Virus record (IMG/VR): IMGVR_UViG_3300021085_000042
Coordinates: 1 to 53,295 of that record
Origin: a virus
Length of the DNA stretch: 53,295 nucleotides
Strand: one strand, 5' to 3'
Positions 38,289-47,414 of this stretch are shown one piece after another. Under the pieces are notes generated by a model. It saw nothing but the letters and a program-made list of their open reading frames with translations, did no database searches and was not told the DNA's origin. The position numbers were made by a program, and so were the translations under genes. Positions within the stretch are counted from its first letter, which is position 1. Every line of letters begins with the position of its first letter.

Positions 38289-39827
38289 TCATTTAACTAA
38301 AGTATTTTTCCAGTCAAAGTCTTTTACTAGTTCCATACCATAGTTGTTGGTGCCAGTAGGTCTATCATAGCCAGACTTGAACTTTAGCTTATTAGTCTTG
38401 AATGGACCATAGTCTACAAAGTGATGCCATCTACCATATCTCCAGACAAGTCTTGCCACGTCTGGATGCATGTCAACTAGCATCTGAGACTTATTCACAG
38501 TACCTTCAGTATTGTATCCAGTCTCTTTAAACTCCTCATTCTCAGTGTTCTCAGCATGATAGAATTCAGCAGTATTACCACCGCTCACTGTTTGAGTTGC
38601 GGCTTTACCTTGCATAAACGCATTGAACTGTAGACACGAATCTCCGTCTTTCATCACTCTGAGACAGATATCAGTATCTTCATTATATCTACCACGCCAT
38701 CTATGCTTACAATCATTCCGAATAAGAAGAGTAGAATATATACGGGTGTTGGCAACGTAAGCAGGATACTTTTGATTCGGGTCAATAAAGAACCTATACT
38801 GTGGACCAGCAATGTAAACATTATCATATCTCCCTACGAAGTCTTCCATTACTTGAAAGCCTACACCACTCTCAAATCGAATACGTTCATTATTGTGAAG
38901 TCTATAGAAGTCTGAGATGTTGTCATCTAATACCCAGTGACTTGTAGCACCGATACTGATCGAATGATCCCATGCCCAGTTTCTAGCACGACCAGGACCA
39001 TCTCCGTGATTGGAGAAAGGTGCAACCAGAAGTGTCACGTAATCTCTCATATTGAATACATCAAGTGCTTTATCATAGCTATCGAGGTCTTGAGGCTCAA
39101 TTACTATGTAATGAGGTATTTGCATACGAGATAGTGATCTAGAAGTAAACATTGAATCTGCACGACCCTTAGATACGATATACATCGGATGCTCAGGTAA
39201 AGTTCTACCTTCTGGCTGAATCCAACGTAGTAACAGGTTCTTTGTGATGTGTTGTTCTGGATGCCAAATGCTTTTAGTCTTCTCAGTTATCTCTTGACCA
39301 ATCTTCTGCGAGAACTCTTTATAATCTTCTTCGTTTCTGAAGTTTAACGTAATCGCTCTGAACTTGATCTTGTCCTCTTGAGTGTATTCTGGCATACCAA
39401 CCCAGTGCTTCTTCCAGTTTGATTCATACTCTGATTCAACAGACTTCACTTTACTGAAGCCTGGTCCATTGTATTCTGGAACAAGAAGATCGGCAGATAT
39501 TTCTACCTGTTCATCTTCTTTAATCAACGAGTTTGATGGTGCCGCTGGATACGATGTCTCTTTGACATAGCCAGGAATCATCTGATTGATCTTAGTACAA
39601 AAATCTACCATATCATCTTGCGTTCTAAAGTGAACGTAGATTGATTTCCAGATATCGTTCTGCACAACTTTCTTGACTCTAGTAGCATCTACTAGCTTGT
39701 CAGGAATAGGCTCATCAAAAAACTTATCTAAGCTTATGCTGTAAGAGTCATTCTTACGTGCCTCATCATCCATGTAGTTATCGTAGTTGGCACTTTCTTC
39801 GATCATGGGTTTTGTGTTATCTGTCAT
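38289..39827 (-). CDS. TET-associated glycosyltransferase (TAGT)-like protein
   Basis: 512 aa. The C-terminal 300 residues fit the TAGT glycosyltransferase family: PMYIVSKGRADSMFTSRSL, YIVIEPQDLDSY, GPGRARNWAWDHSI, WVLDDNISDFYRL (DxD-like DDN) and YIAGPQYRFF, then RYNEDTDICLRV. The N-terminal part holds two related blocks, SIYVHFRTQDDMVDFCTKI and AITLNFRNEEDYKEFSQKI. TAGT enzymes are proposed to glycosylate modified bases in phage DNA. It closes a cassette with a GT-B enzyme and a cytidylyltransferase, and also has an internal promoter. Confidence 0.75.
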   Translation of the reverse strand: MTDNTKPMIEESANYDNYMDDEARKNDSYSISLDKFFDEPIPDKLVDATRVKKVVQNDIWKSIYVHFRTQDDMVDFCTKINQMIPGYVKETSYPAAPSNSLIKEDEQVEISADLLVPEYNGPGFSKVKSVESEYESNWKKHWVGMPEYTQEDKIKFRAITLNFRNEEDYKEFSQKIGQEITEKTKSIWHPEQHITKNLLLRWIQPEGRTLPEHPMYIVSKGRADSMFTSRSLSRMQIPHYIVIEPQDLDSYDKALDVFNMRDYVTLLVAPFSNHGDGPGRARNWAWDHSISIGATSHWVLDDNISDFYRLHNNERIRFESGVGFQVMEDFVGRYDNVYIAGPQYRFFIDPNQKYPAYVANTRIYSTLLIRNDCKHRWRGRYNEDTDICLRVMKDGDSCLQFNAFMQGKAATQTVSGGNTAEFYHAENTENEEFKETGYNTEGTVNKSQMLVDMHPDVARLVWRYGRWHHFVDYGPFKTNKLKFKSGYDRPTGTNNYGMELVKDFDWKNTLVK

Positions 39828-40915
39828 GTAAAAAACTCCGTTAAATCTGAACGAGATTTATTCTTATCACTATAGCGCATATCGATTACTTTGTCAATAC
39901 AAGATTTCCACTTAGACAAACTATGTTTCTCTCGGGTCATCTCTGCGATTTCATCTCTACGGTTTTTCATCGTAATAGCGAATTCTCGTACAGTTGTTTC
40001 AAACTCATCGCTTGAACACTTTCTGTTAATCTTAAAGTAGTGTGACCTGCTAGCGGCAACGATTTCACTCGCATGAATATCGTTATCACCAGTCATTAGA
40101 ATAGTAGGTACACCACAGCCTAATGCTTCCATTGCAGTGATTCCCCACGATTCTTTAGGCCAAGTAGAACAGAAAACTTTCGATCTAGAGATGTGTTCTA
40201 TGACCTCGCTGTGAGGTAGACCTCTCATAGTATGTCTAGGTTCTGTCCAGTGCTGATTGTCCTGTACATAGTCGTTCACTGTTGAACTTTTATATACACC
40301 ATCGTTAGTCATCACAAGACTATTTAGGTCGGACGAATTTCGTAGTTTTTGATGTATCAAGAATGGTGCCTTTTCGTTGTCACATCTACCTACAGTCGAT
40401 ACATCGTAGATAAGGTCAGATGAATAAGGCATATCATCTGGCAAGAATGACGGGTTGATGAAACCTTTGATTGCACCGAACTGCACATCTTTGATACGCT
40501 TTGCCATATTTCGATGAAACTCTAATTGATCTGGACTTACAAAGTAGATATGGCAACCACTATCATTCAAATCTCTAAGAATGATTCCAAGTTCTACCAT
40601 ACGTATGTCCCGCACAAGTGGTTCATGCATAATACAAATTAATGGTACATTAAAAGACATCATCATGTTCGACCACCAAGGGTTATTGAACAGAATCATA
40701 TCTGGATCATGCAATGCTATCGCATCACGGATAACTCGCTTGGTTTGCCTATTCTCTTTATCTTGCTTAGTGATAGCTACAGGTATAATACCATCGATAT
40801 TATCTTCTAAGTCTTTACAAAACTTTTCAATTCCGCCAGTAATAACTTTACCTTTAGCGGAGTTGTCAGTCTTTACAACTTCAAAGTGGGTTGAGTAAGG
40901 CAGAAGTATCTTCAT
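39824..40915 (-). CDS. GT-B fold glycosyltransferase (GT4-like)
   Basis: 363 aa. Two Rossmann-like halves: an N-terminal part with KVITGGIEKFCKDL and MILFNNPWW, and a C-terminal part with YDVSTVGRCDNEKAP and KESWGITAMEALGCGVPTILM, the donor-nucleotide E-x7-E type motif of GT1/GT4 enzymes. Transfers a sugar from an NDP-sugar; acceptor unknown, possibly DNA base or cell-envelope glycan. ATGA overlaps link it to both neighbours, so the three work as one unit. Confidence 0.8.
   Translation of the reverse strand: MKILLPYSTHFEVVKTDNSAKGKVITGGIEKFCKDLEDNIDGIIPVAITKQDKENRQTKRVIRDAIALHDPDMILFNNPWWSNMMMSFNVPLICIMHEPLVRDIRMVELGIILRDLNDSGCHIYFVSPDQLEFHRNMAKRIKDVQFGAIKGFINPSFLPDDMPYSSDLIYDVSTVGRCDNEKAPFLIHQKLRNSSDLNSLVMTNDGVYKSSTVNDYVQDNQHWTEPRHTMRGLPHSEVIEHISRSKVFCSTWPKESWGITAMEALGCGVPTILMTGDNDIHASEIVAASRSHYFKINRKCSSDEFETTVREFAITMKNRRDEIAEMTREKHSLSKWKSCIDKVIDMRYSDKNKSRSDLTEFFT
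39869..39897 (-). promoter_or_regulatory. Early promoter before the TAGT-like gene
   Basis: Minus strand: TTGACA (39892-39897), 17-base spacer, TATAGT (39869-39874). Located within the last codons of the GT-B gene. Confidence 0.7.
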
Positions 40916-41367
40916 TTATTTTTATTCACGAAATCCGACTCAGCCCACACTACACTTTGACGTAGATTGGAAGATGAAAATCTGTGGTCTCTATTGTTGA
41001 AATGTAGATCGATGTCTAGTTTGTCACAAACTTCTCTACCTGTGAAATCTTTGTCTTTATATTCGTCACCCAATATTCGAACATCAATCTTGTACATCTC
41101 AAGGATATCAAGCAAATCTCGTTCGGTAGAATATACTACTATCTCGTCCACATACTTAATGGCAGATAGTTGAGTATAACGCTCAACAATACTTTGGATA
41201 GGAGAGTTCTTCTTTGGTCGATCCACAGAAGGATCGATTTGCAGACCACATATCAAGTAGTCACATTGATTTTTCGCTTCACGTAACATCATCACATGTC
41301 CGGCATGTAACAAGTCAAACGTACTAGCAGTGAAGCCTACTCTTTGTATATTCATAGTGTTTTCCAC
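40912..41367 (-). CDS. Cytidylyltransferase (TagD/glycerol-3-phosphate cytidylyltransferase-like)
   Basis: 151 aa from GTG 41367 behind GAGGAAGG; ATG 41355 is an alternative and gives the more usual N-terminus. The HxGH motif is in ASTFDLLHAGHVMML, VDRPKKNSPIQSIVERY follows, and RFSSSNLR stands at the ISSTxLR position. Makes CDP-activated glycerol, ribitol or a similar alcohol/sugar phosphate. It probably supplies an activated donor for the glycosyltransferases next to it; that link is inference. Confidence 0.82.
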   Translation of the reverse strand: MENTMNIQRVGFTASTFDLLHAGHVMMLREAKNQCDYLICGLQIDPSVDRPKKNSPIQSIVERYTQLSAIKYVDEIVVYSTERDLLDILEMYKIDVRILGDEYKDKDFTGREVCDKLDIDLHFNNRDHRFSSSNLRQSVVWAESDFVNKNK

Positions 41368-41399
41368 GTGTCTTGCCTTCCTCTCATATTATAGATTGT

Positions 41400-41428
41400 A
41401 TCATATCACATTACAAGGTGCCTGTCAA
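41400..41428 (-). promoter_or_regulatory. Early promoter for the glycosyltransferase cassette
   Basis: Minus strand: TTGACA (41423-41428), 17-base spacer, TATGAT (41400-41405). Confidence 0.75.
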
Positions 41429-41443
41429 GACACGTGTACTGTA

Positions 41444-41626
41444 TTATTTAAACTGATCAGTAACCACTTTGCGTAGCGTAACGATCTCATCTTTGATAGT
41501 AAGCTTCTCTACTTTCATTCTTTTAACAAATTGTTCTGGTGCTTTTTCTGCTTCTGCGGCTTCGATACAGGCATGCAAGTGTTTATGCCTTCTTTCAAGC
41601 GCAACTAATCTATCTTGGGACGCCAT
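41444..41626 (-). CDS. DUF465/YdcH-like small protein
   Basis: 60 aa. QDRLVALERRHKHLHACIEAAE and MKVEKLTIKDEIVTLRK match the YdcH/DUF465 family: two antiparallel helices with H-x-x-L and LKK-x-KLxLKDEI-type motifs. This family is widespread in proteobacteria and of unknown function. Lies between gp46 and the cytidylyltransferase promoter, nine bases from the gp46 stop. Confidence 0.7.
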   Translation of the reverse strand: MASQDRLVALERRHKHLHACIEAAEAEKAPEQFVKRMKVEKLTIKDEIVTLRKVVTDQFK

Positions 41627-41635
41627 GTTAATCTC

Positions 41636-43348
41636 CTATGTTGTTGCAATTCTACTGAAGTTCTTAACCTTTTCAAATTTTATCACACTGTGGAATTTAT
41701 CATATAGTTGGTCACCTTTATGACTGATGATAAAGATATTTGAATCGGCAGTCAACTCTTCAATGATCTTGAGGAACTCTTCAGTACCAGCACTATCTAA
41801 AGAAGAATCCATAATCTCGTCCATGATTAGCAAGTTAGTTGACACAGAGTTACGTAGTTTAGATACGGCTCTCCATGTAAAGAGAAGCGCAAGGTCAATC
41901 CTCAACTTCTCGCCCTCTGAAAAAGAGGAATAAGAAAACTCGTCACGAAAACGAGACTTGATCGTTTCGTTAAAGTTCTCATCTAATTCAAACTGAACAA
42001 AGAAATCCATTGCGGATAGATATTTGTTAATCAGCTTATTCATCACAGGTACATATTGTTTGATAATGCGGGTCTTGATACCACCATCTTTTAGCATAGA
42101 CGCTACCACTGCTAGAATCTCTTTATGATCAAACAGTTCAGTCTGGCTTTCGTGGTGATTAACAAGTTCTGCTTCTAATTGATTAATGTCAGATGTATCG
42201 ATCTCTTCAACTTCTTGCTGTGCGCCATCAAGTTCTTTCTTAATAGACTTGCATGTATTCATGCCAATCTTGACGTTTGCTCTATGCTCACTGACAGAGA
42301 TATTCTTTTCAGATATAGTATCTTCTACAAGATCAATAGCACATAGGCGCTCATCGACCACTACACTCTTATGTCCAATCTCTTCTTTTGCTGTTTCGAT
42401 TTCTGTTGCTTTTGATCGTGAGGATTCGATTGTTTCTTCTTTAAATTCGTGTTCGATCCCTTGTTTACAGGTTGGACAGTTGTCATGCTTTTGGTAGAAT
42501 TCAACGTCTTTACGTAACTTGTTAAGCCTGGTTGTAAGATCATGATTTACCTCTTGAAACTCTGCTAACTTCTTTTTCTGTTCGGCTTTGTCACCGATAC
42601 TGTTATTTAGTTCTTCGATAGCATCAAGTAATACTTCCATCTTTGCTTGCTCTTCTTCAACAAACATAACTTGGTCTTTCAACTTATCTTTTAGCTTACC
42701 TACTTCAGTCTCTTTGATTTTTCTAATAGACTCGTTATGCGTCTTAGCACTGTCAATCTTATTATCAAGTAGATCAATCTGATACTTGATATCAGTGATT
42801 TCACTCTTATTGTCAGACAGTCTTTCTTTCAACAAAGTATTCATTGTAGTGAAGATTTGAATGTCCAGAAGGTCTTCAATGATGTCTCTTCGCTCACCAG
42901 TTTTCAACTGCATGAATGGTACAAAAGTAGAACTGCCTAAGACAACTACTTGACCAAAAGACTTATAGTTAAGCTTTAGAATAGTTTCTTCTAAATATGT
43001 CTGGTAGTCACGGGCAGCCGCATCTTGGTTTAACAGTTCGCCATTCTTCCACACTTCGAATATGCCTGGCTTAATGCCACGCTTAATCACATAAGCATTG
43101 CCGCTTATACTGAAGTATGCTTCTACTAGCAGTTCCTTATTGTTAACACTGTTTAGTAGCTGGTACTTATTGATCTTTCTAAAGGGTTTACCATACAACG
43201 CAAAAGTCAGAGCATCAAGCATGGTCGACTTACCAGCTCCATTATCTCCAACGATAAGCGTAGACTTGCTTCGGTTTAAAAAAACTTCCGTGAAAGTATT
43301 ACCAGTACTTAAAATGTTCTTATAACGAACCTTTTCAAATAGTATCAT
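41636..43348 (-). CDS. 46: Recombination nuclease ATPase subunit, gp46 (SbcC/Rad50-like)
   Basis: 570 aa (T4 gp46 is 560). Walker A IVGDNGAGKSTMLDAL at the N-terminus, a long coiled coil broken by the zinc hook CPTCKQG near residue 300, then the ABC signature FSEGEKLRIDLALLF and Walker B NLLIMDEIMDSSLD. With gp47 it resects DNA ends for recombination-dependent replication. Overlaps gp47 as ATGA (43345-43348). Confidence 0.95.
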   Translation of the reverse strand: MILFEKVRYKNILSTGNTFTEVFLNRSKSTLIVGDNGAGKSTMLDALTFALYGKPFRKINKYQLLNSVNNKELLVEAYFSISGNAYVIKRGIKPGIFEVWKNGELLNQDAAARDYQTYLEETILKLNYKSFGQVVVLGSSTFVPFMQLKTGERRDIIEDLLDIQIFTTMNTLLKERLSDNKSEITDIKYQIDLLDNKIDSAKTHNESIRKIKETEVGKLKDKLKDQVMFVEEEQAKMEVLLDAIEELNNSIGDKAEQKKKLAEFQEVNHDLTTRLNKLRKDVEFYQKHDNCPTCKQGIEHEFKEETIESSRSKATEIETAKEEIGHKSVVVDERLCAIDLVEDTISEKNISVSEHRANVKIGMNTCKSIKKELDGAQQEVEEIDTSDINQLEAELVNHHESQTELFDHKEILAVVASMLKDGGIKTRIIKQYVPVMNKLINKYLSAMDFFVQFELDENFNETIKSRFRDEFSYSSFSEGEKLRIDLALLFTWRAVSKLRNSVSTNLLIMDEIMDSSLDSAGTEEFLKIIEELTADSNIFIISHKGDQLYDKFHSVIKFEKVKNFSRIATT

Positions 43349-44412
43349 AAATTAATAGCCTCATTATGTAACTCTTGCAGAACCTTTTCAATCTTAGTTT
43401 TGTCTGTACTAATCTCTAAGTTCTGGACGTATTGCTTCAATATAGTCAACGTATCTTGTGCTTCATCAACCAGTTCACTCTCATCGATCACATCTAAGTT
43501 CATATGATCTTCGACAACCTTAATATCGCAAGGTGAGGCTGCCTGTAGTCTATCTAAGAATAAGTCAAAGATATAAGGGTTAGTCTTGTTTCTGACAATA
43601 ACTTTAATGAAAGTGTCTTTCAATTGAGTTGTGTCTAGATTTGCTATGTCTTCAATAGTCATATCAGCATCATCGTACATAATCTTATGAAATAAGCTGA
43701 ATGGATTACGAATATATTCTATAGTACGTGAATCAGTATCAAACACACTGAATCCACGTTTTTGATCATGATCAGACCAAGTCATTTCATATTGAGCGCC
43801 TAAGTAAGATATATTACCAATAGAAGATGGCTGATGAAAGTGACCAGAATATACTGAATCAAACTTAGCAAACGTACTACGGTCCATACCATCAGCACAT
43901 AGATGTCCTTTGTCCATCTCGTAACCAGTGATCTCAAAGTGACCCATGAGTATCTGCGCTTTCGTATCAGCCATTGCTTTCATGGACTCTGACCAGTTAT
44001 CAGAACACAGCCAAGGAGCAAGCATAATCTTACACCCGTCCATATCTAACTCAACTGGCTTTTCCCAATACAAATGTAGATTTTTATGGCTCGTATTACC
44101 ATATAACTGTCTGAGACTGTTTACATCATTAGTGTTCTTAAAGTAAGTATCATGGTTGCCAGCAATCATATACATTTCAATGCCTTCGTCAGCACATACT
44201 TTCATGAAATGATCTTCAAGGTTCTTAGCAGTAACGAAATTAATATACTTACGCCGATCTGTGACATCGCCTAAATGAAAGATAGTCTTGATATTATTTT
44301 CACGTAGATGTGGGAAGAAAACTTCCCGATAGAACTTTATCTGATGTTCAGCAATTGCGGCATTATCATTTCTCGCACCCCAATGTGTATCATTTAGGAT
44401 AGCAATCTTCAT
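43345..44412 (-). CDS. 47: Recombination nuclease subunit, gp47 (SbcD/Mre11-like)
   Basis: 355 aa calcineurin-type phosphoesterase. Metal-binding motifs in order: ILNDTHWGAR, FHLGDVTDRR, IAGNHDTYF, LMGHFEITG and YSGHFHQP. Forms the gp46/47 complex with exo- and endonuclease activity. Start overlaps the gp55 stop as ATGA, so the late sigma factor and the nuclease are co-expressed early. Confidence 0.95.
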   Translation of the reverse strand: MKIAILNDTHWGARNDNAAIAEHQIKFYREVFFPHLRENNIKTIFHLGDVTDRRKYINFVTAKNLEDHFMKVCADEGIEMYMIAGNHDTYFKNTNDVNSLRQLYGNTSHKNLHLYWEKPVELDMDGCKIMLAPWLCSDNWSESMKAMADTKAQILMGHFEITGYEMDKGHLCADGMDRSTFAKFDSVYSGHFHQPSSIGNISYLGAQYEMTWSDHDQKRGFSVFDTDSRTIEYIRNPFSLFHKIMYDDADMTIEDIANLDTTQLKDTFIKVIVRNKTNPYIFDLFLDRLQAASPCDIKVVEDHMNLDVIDESELVDEAQDTLTILKQYVQNLEISTDKTKIEKVLQELHNEAINL

Positions 44413-44984
44413 TCTTTTTCCTCTTTCGTTTTATCCTCATCGATGAACTTCTCTAAGCCTTTCTTGGATTTGGTCTGGGCTTTCTTCTTGTCTTCCATCT
44501 TCTTTTCGTATCCACGAACAAAGTCGGTCATGTAGTCATTATTCAAATCGATATAAGCAGGTTCACCATTAGTGTCAACAGTGCCTTCTGCACGATCAAC
44601 AGCAGTGCCAGTCATAACAGAATTCTCTGTGACCTTATGTTTGATATACAGTTGCTTCTTCTCTTTCTCAATTCTCCGCAGAAATGCGTACCAAATAATC
44701 TGTGTAAAATAAGCAAACGGATTATGGGACTTGTTCGGATCAAAGTTACCTAGTGCTTGTATCGCATTCTCCAAACCATCGCTGATCATCTCATCTTTAT
44801 ATGAGTAGCCAGAGAAGTTAGGCTTAGATGCAAGCCTAGTAGATATCTGATAGATACACTGACCTATATAGTTGGGTATCTGTGGTCTTTTGTCACCCGA
44901 GTCCTCTGCTTCATTGCATAGCTTTTTATATGCTATGATAGCTTCCAGAAACTCTGGATTGTTAACGTAATTTCTCTTTGCCAT
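44409..44984 (-). CDS. 55: Late-transcription sigma factor, gp55
   Basis: 191 aa from ATG 44984, eight bases after AAGGAG. Divergent sigma-like protein that directs host RNA polymerase to TATAAATA. Sigma region 2-like helices: FSGYSYKDEMISDGLENAIQAL and NPFAYFTQIIWYAFLRRIEKEKKQ. The C-terminal tail is Lys/Glu-rich. Length matches T4 gp55 (185). Its presence explains the late promoters in this window. Confidence 0.92.
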   Translation of the reverse strand: MAKRNYVNNPEFLEAIIAYKKLCNEAEDSGDKRPQIPNYIGQCIYQISTRLASKPNFSGYSYKDEMISDGLENAIQALGNFDPNKSHNPFAYFTQIIWYAFLRRIEKEKKQLYIKHKVTENSVMTGTAVDRAEGTVDTNGEPAYIDLNNDYMTDFVRGYEKKMEDKKKAQTKSKKGLEKFIDEDKTKEEKE

Positions 44985-45008
44985 GCATTTCACTCCTTAT
45001 TGTGTACA

Positions 45009-45037
45009 AGTATAACCTATCATGGGCTGTTTGTCAA
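45009..45037 (-). promoter_or_regulatory. Early promoter for gp55-gp47-gp46
   Basis: Minus strand: TTGACA (45032-45037), 17-base spacer, TATACT (45009-45014). Back to back with a plus-strand promoter whose -35 starts 35 bases away. Confidence 0.8.
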
Positions 45038-45071
45038 GCACTATTTTTCTCGATTTATTTTTAAAAAAGAC

Positions 45072-45099
45072 TTGACACAGGCTAGATTTCGTGTATAAT
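45072..45099 (+). promoter_or_regulatory. Plus-strand consensus promoter facing the uvsW operon
   Basis: Plus strand: TTGACA (45072-45077), 16-base spacer, TATAAT (45094-45099). Full consensus. Nothing coding was found downstream on that strand beyond an 11-codon frame at 45111; the transcript would be antisense to the 119-aa gene and uvsW. Confidence 0.7.
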
Positions 45100-45123
45100 A
45101 GAGTTATACGATGTTTAAGTATA

Positions 45124-45483
45124 TTAATGTTTTATTGAGTCTTTAGACTCTAGGTAAGCTACGAGAACGTCTTCAATCTCTTCGTACTCTTCTTGTCTCT
45201 CTTCTTCTCTGGCTCTTAGACTCTTTAGTTCTGTGAGTCGTTCAGCAAATGAATCGTAGTATTCGATTGCTTTAACATTTGCTTCTCCCCAAAAGATTAT
45301 ATCTCCGAGTGACAGGTCCACGCTGTTGGCTTCTGATAAGAGCATCCAACTCTTAGCAAAGAATCCGTGAACTGGGTGTATTTTGACTTGTATTGGATTT
45401 TCAACAGTAACTTCATTATCATCACGCTTAACGAGATTACCTATTAAATCATCACCTGTTTTCATCTTGATATGAATAAGCAT
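45124..45483 (-). CDS. Conserved protein, possible Sm/SH3-like fold (119 aa)
   Basis: 119 aa. The first 75 residues are beta-rich: IKMKTGDDLIGNLVKRDDNEV, NPIQVKIHPVHGFFAKSW, MLLSEANSVDLSLGDI. TGDxxIGxL near the start is like a small Sm-type barrel. The C-terminal 35 residues are a Glu-rich helix. No function known. Its ATG directly follows the uvsW stop. Confidence 0.55.
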   Translation of the reverse strand: MLIHIKMKTGDDLIGNLVKRDDNEVTVENPIQVKIHPVHGFFAKSWMLLSEANSVDLSLGDIIFWGEANVKAIEYYDSFAERLTELKSLRAREEERQEEYEEIEDVLVAYLESKDSIKH

Positions 45484-46944
45484 CTAATCTCCCTTTATGT
45501 TAACATTATATATACGAAATTCAAAACCTTCTTCGTTGTAGACTTTCACTCTTTCCATAAAATGTTTAGTTGCAAAGTTCTTACTACTCTTCCACTGTAG
45601 ATCATCAACTATATCATATAGAGTGGCTTTAGTGTTATCTTTACTTTTACGTAATACACGACCTATTGATTGTAAGTTTCGTATCTTCGATTTACTAGGG
45701 CTTGCAAAGACGATATTATCCAAACGCTTAATATTAACACCAGTGCTGAAAGTACCATAACTAGCGAGAATAATATTATTATTGCTTGACTCAACCAAGT
45801 GCCTAACTGCTTCACGCTCGTCAGCACCAACACCTCCGTAGATAAAGTGTACGGTTTTGTTACCTCCCTCAAGCATCGGATGCAGTATCTTGCCGTGCTT
45901 TTCAACGAACTGAAAAAGGATAAGTGTGTTTCCTTCGAGGCTATGTGCGAGGTTTCTGATGTATTTGTTTCTTGCTTCATTGCCAACTATCCAGTCAATT
46001 TCTTCTTGATAACTCTTATTCTTATTTAGCTTCCTAATTTCATCAGGGTATTGAAGAACGATTGCAGTGATGCCAAAGTCTGCGAGTGTGTTATCTTCGA
46101 TGAGTTTCTTAGTCTTTGTGACTTCATAGACTGATCCAAAAAGACCTTCTAATACAAGTTTATGTGTCTGAGTACCATCTAATGTACCAGTAAACCCATA
46201 TCTATATTGACACTCAGGCATTTTTTCTAGTACTTTAGTCAGCGACTTAGCCTTAAACAAGTGAGCCTCATCTCCTACTACAACGTCAAACTTAGCGAAC
46301 CAATCCTTTCGTAACTTGTACACAGATTGCCAAGTTGTGATGGTTATATCTGCGTCAACATTCTTATCGATGCCACCACGAATTTTATGTATTGACAACT
46401 CGTTACCATTGTTATATTCAACAAAGTCTGAAGCCATTTGCTCGACTAGTGAAGTAGTTGGTACAACAATCAAAACCTTTCTGTCGTGGGCATCTACGTG
46501 AAAACGAGTTAGTAGATATATGATGAAAGATTTACCAGATGCAGTTGGCGATAAAAGCATTGCTCTTTCACTACGTAATGCATGAACAACTGCTTCATTC
46601 TGATAGTCACGTGGCACAAATGGTGAATTGAATTCTTTTGCAAGTTGCATACCAGCATCATCATTTACTACATTGTTAGGCACTAAGCCCTTATCAATCG
46701 TTACGTGATACTCTCTTGTATTACAGAACTTGAGTATGTACGGGATTAGTCCAGCATAGATCATGCCAGTCATTGTGTTCAATAGACGTATCTTGCCGTC
46801 CCAAACTTTGTTTCGAACAGCAGGCATGAACTTAGCACCAGGCACTTCGAATGTGAAGTACTCGCTCATTTCCATTTTGATCCCTGGGTCAGCGTTTACT
46901 CTTATGTAAACGTCATCGACCTTTTCAATACTCACGTTATCCAT
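45484..46944 (-). CDS. uvsW: Recombination DNA helicase UvsW
   Basis: 486 aa (T4 UvsW is 503). Superfamily 2 helicase that unwinds R-loops and Holliday junctions and shuts off origin replication. Motif I LSPTASGKSF, Ia IVVPTTSLVEQM, II VVGDEAHLF, III GFTGTLDG, IV/V LASYGTFSTGVN, VI SIGRVLRKS. The N-terminal domain precedes FVPRDYQNEAV. Overlaps the uvsY stop as TAATG. Confidence 0.94.
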   Translation of the reverse strand: MDNVSIEKVDDVYIRVNADPGIKMEMSEYFTFEVPGAKFMPAVRNKVWDGKIRLLNTMTGMIYAGLIPYILKFCNTREYHVTIDKGLVPNNVVNDDAGMQLAKEFNSPFVPRDYQNEAVVHALRSERAMLLSPTASGKSFIIYLLTRFHVDAHDRKVLIVVPTTSLVEQMASDFVEYNNGNELSIHKIRGGIDKNVDADITITTWQSVYKLRKDWFAKFDVVVGDEAHLFKAKSLTKVLEKMPECQYRYGFTGTLDGTQTHKLVLEGLFGSVYEVTKTKKLIEDNTLADFGITAIVLQYPDEIRKLNKNKSYQEEIDWIVGNEARNKYIRNLAHSLEGNTLILFQFVEKHGKILHPMLEGGNKTVHFIYGGVGADEREAVRHLVESSNNNIILASYGTFSTGVNIKRLDNIVFASPSKSKIRNLQSIGRVLRKSKDNTKATLYDIVDDLQWKSSKNFATKHFMERVKVYNEEGFEFRIYNVNIKGD

Positions 46945-47378
46945 TAAGCACCTGTTCTAAACCGCTCCCAGTCTATAATTGATTTGATTTGAAATCCACG
47001 ATTGTTTATCTGCTTGATGATAGACTCAAGGTACTCTACCTTTTGCTCTTGCGCTCCAATCTTAAGAGAAGCGTCAATGATGTCATCATCAGAGTCAATG
47101 TAAGACGGAATGTCTTGTCTCAGTATCTTTAATGGTTGCGGTTCCCATCCATACTGCTTTAACTCAGTAATGTCTAGTTCGCCTCTATAATACTCAGTCT
47201 TTAACTTGTGCAGTTTTTTGTAATCAGCCTTCATCTTCTTTAAGAGATATCCTTCTCCCATATAGAACTTGAAGTACTTGTTGTGTAGTTTTGGTATCTC
47301 AGAGGATTCTCTAGATATGTTGATGGTGTCCACTGGTCCATCTTTTTCCCATTCTTTAATAATATCATCTATCTTCAT
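46944..47378 (-). CDS. uvsY: Recombination mediator UvsY
   Basis: 144 aa (T4 UvsY is 137). Helps load UvsX on gp32-coated DNA. Pattern agrees with T4: IDDIIKEWEKD at the start, LHKLKTEYYRGELD in the middle, and KQINNRGFQIKSIIDWERFRTG at the end (T4 AIKSRGFAIKHIQDMRAFEAG). First gene of the uvsY-uvsW early operon. Confidence 0.88.
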   Translation of the reverse strand: MKIDDIIKEWEKDGPVDTINISRESSEIPKLHNKYFKFYMGEGYLLKKMKADYKKLHKLKTEYYRGELDITELKQYGWEPQPLKILRQDIPSYIDSDDDIIDASLKIGAQEQKVEYLESIIKQINNRGFQIKSIIDWERFRTGA

Positions 47379-47414
47379 AATATCTCCATAATTAAGTACA
47401 TGTGCAACTATACT

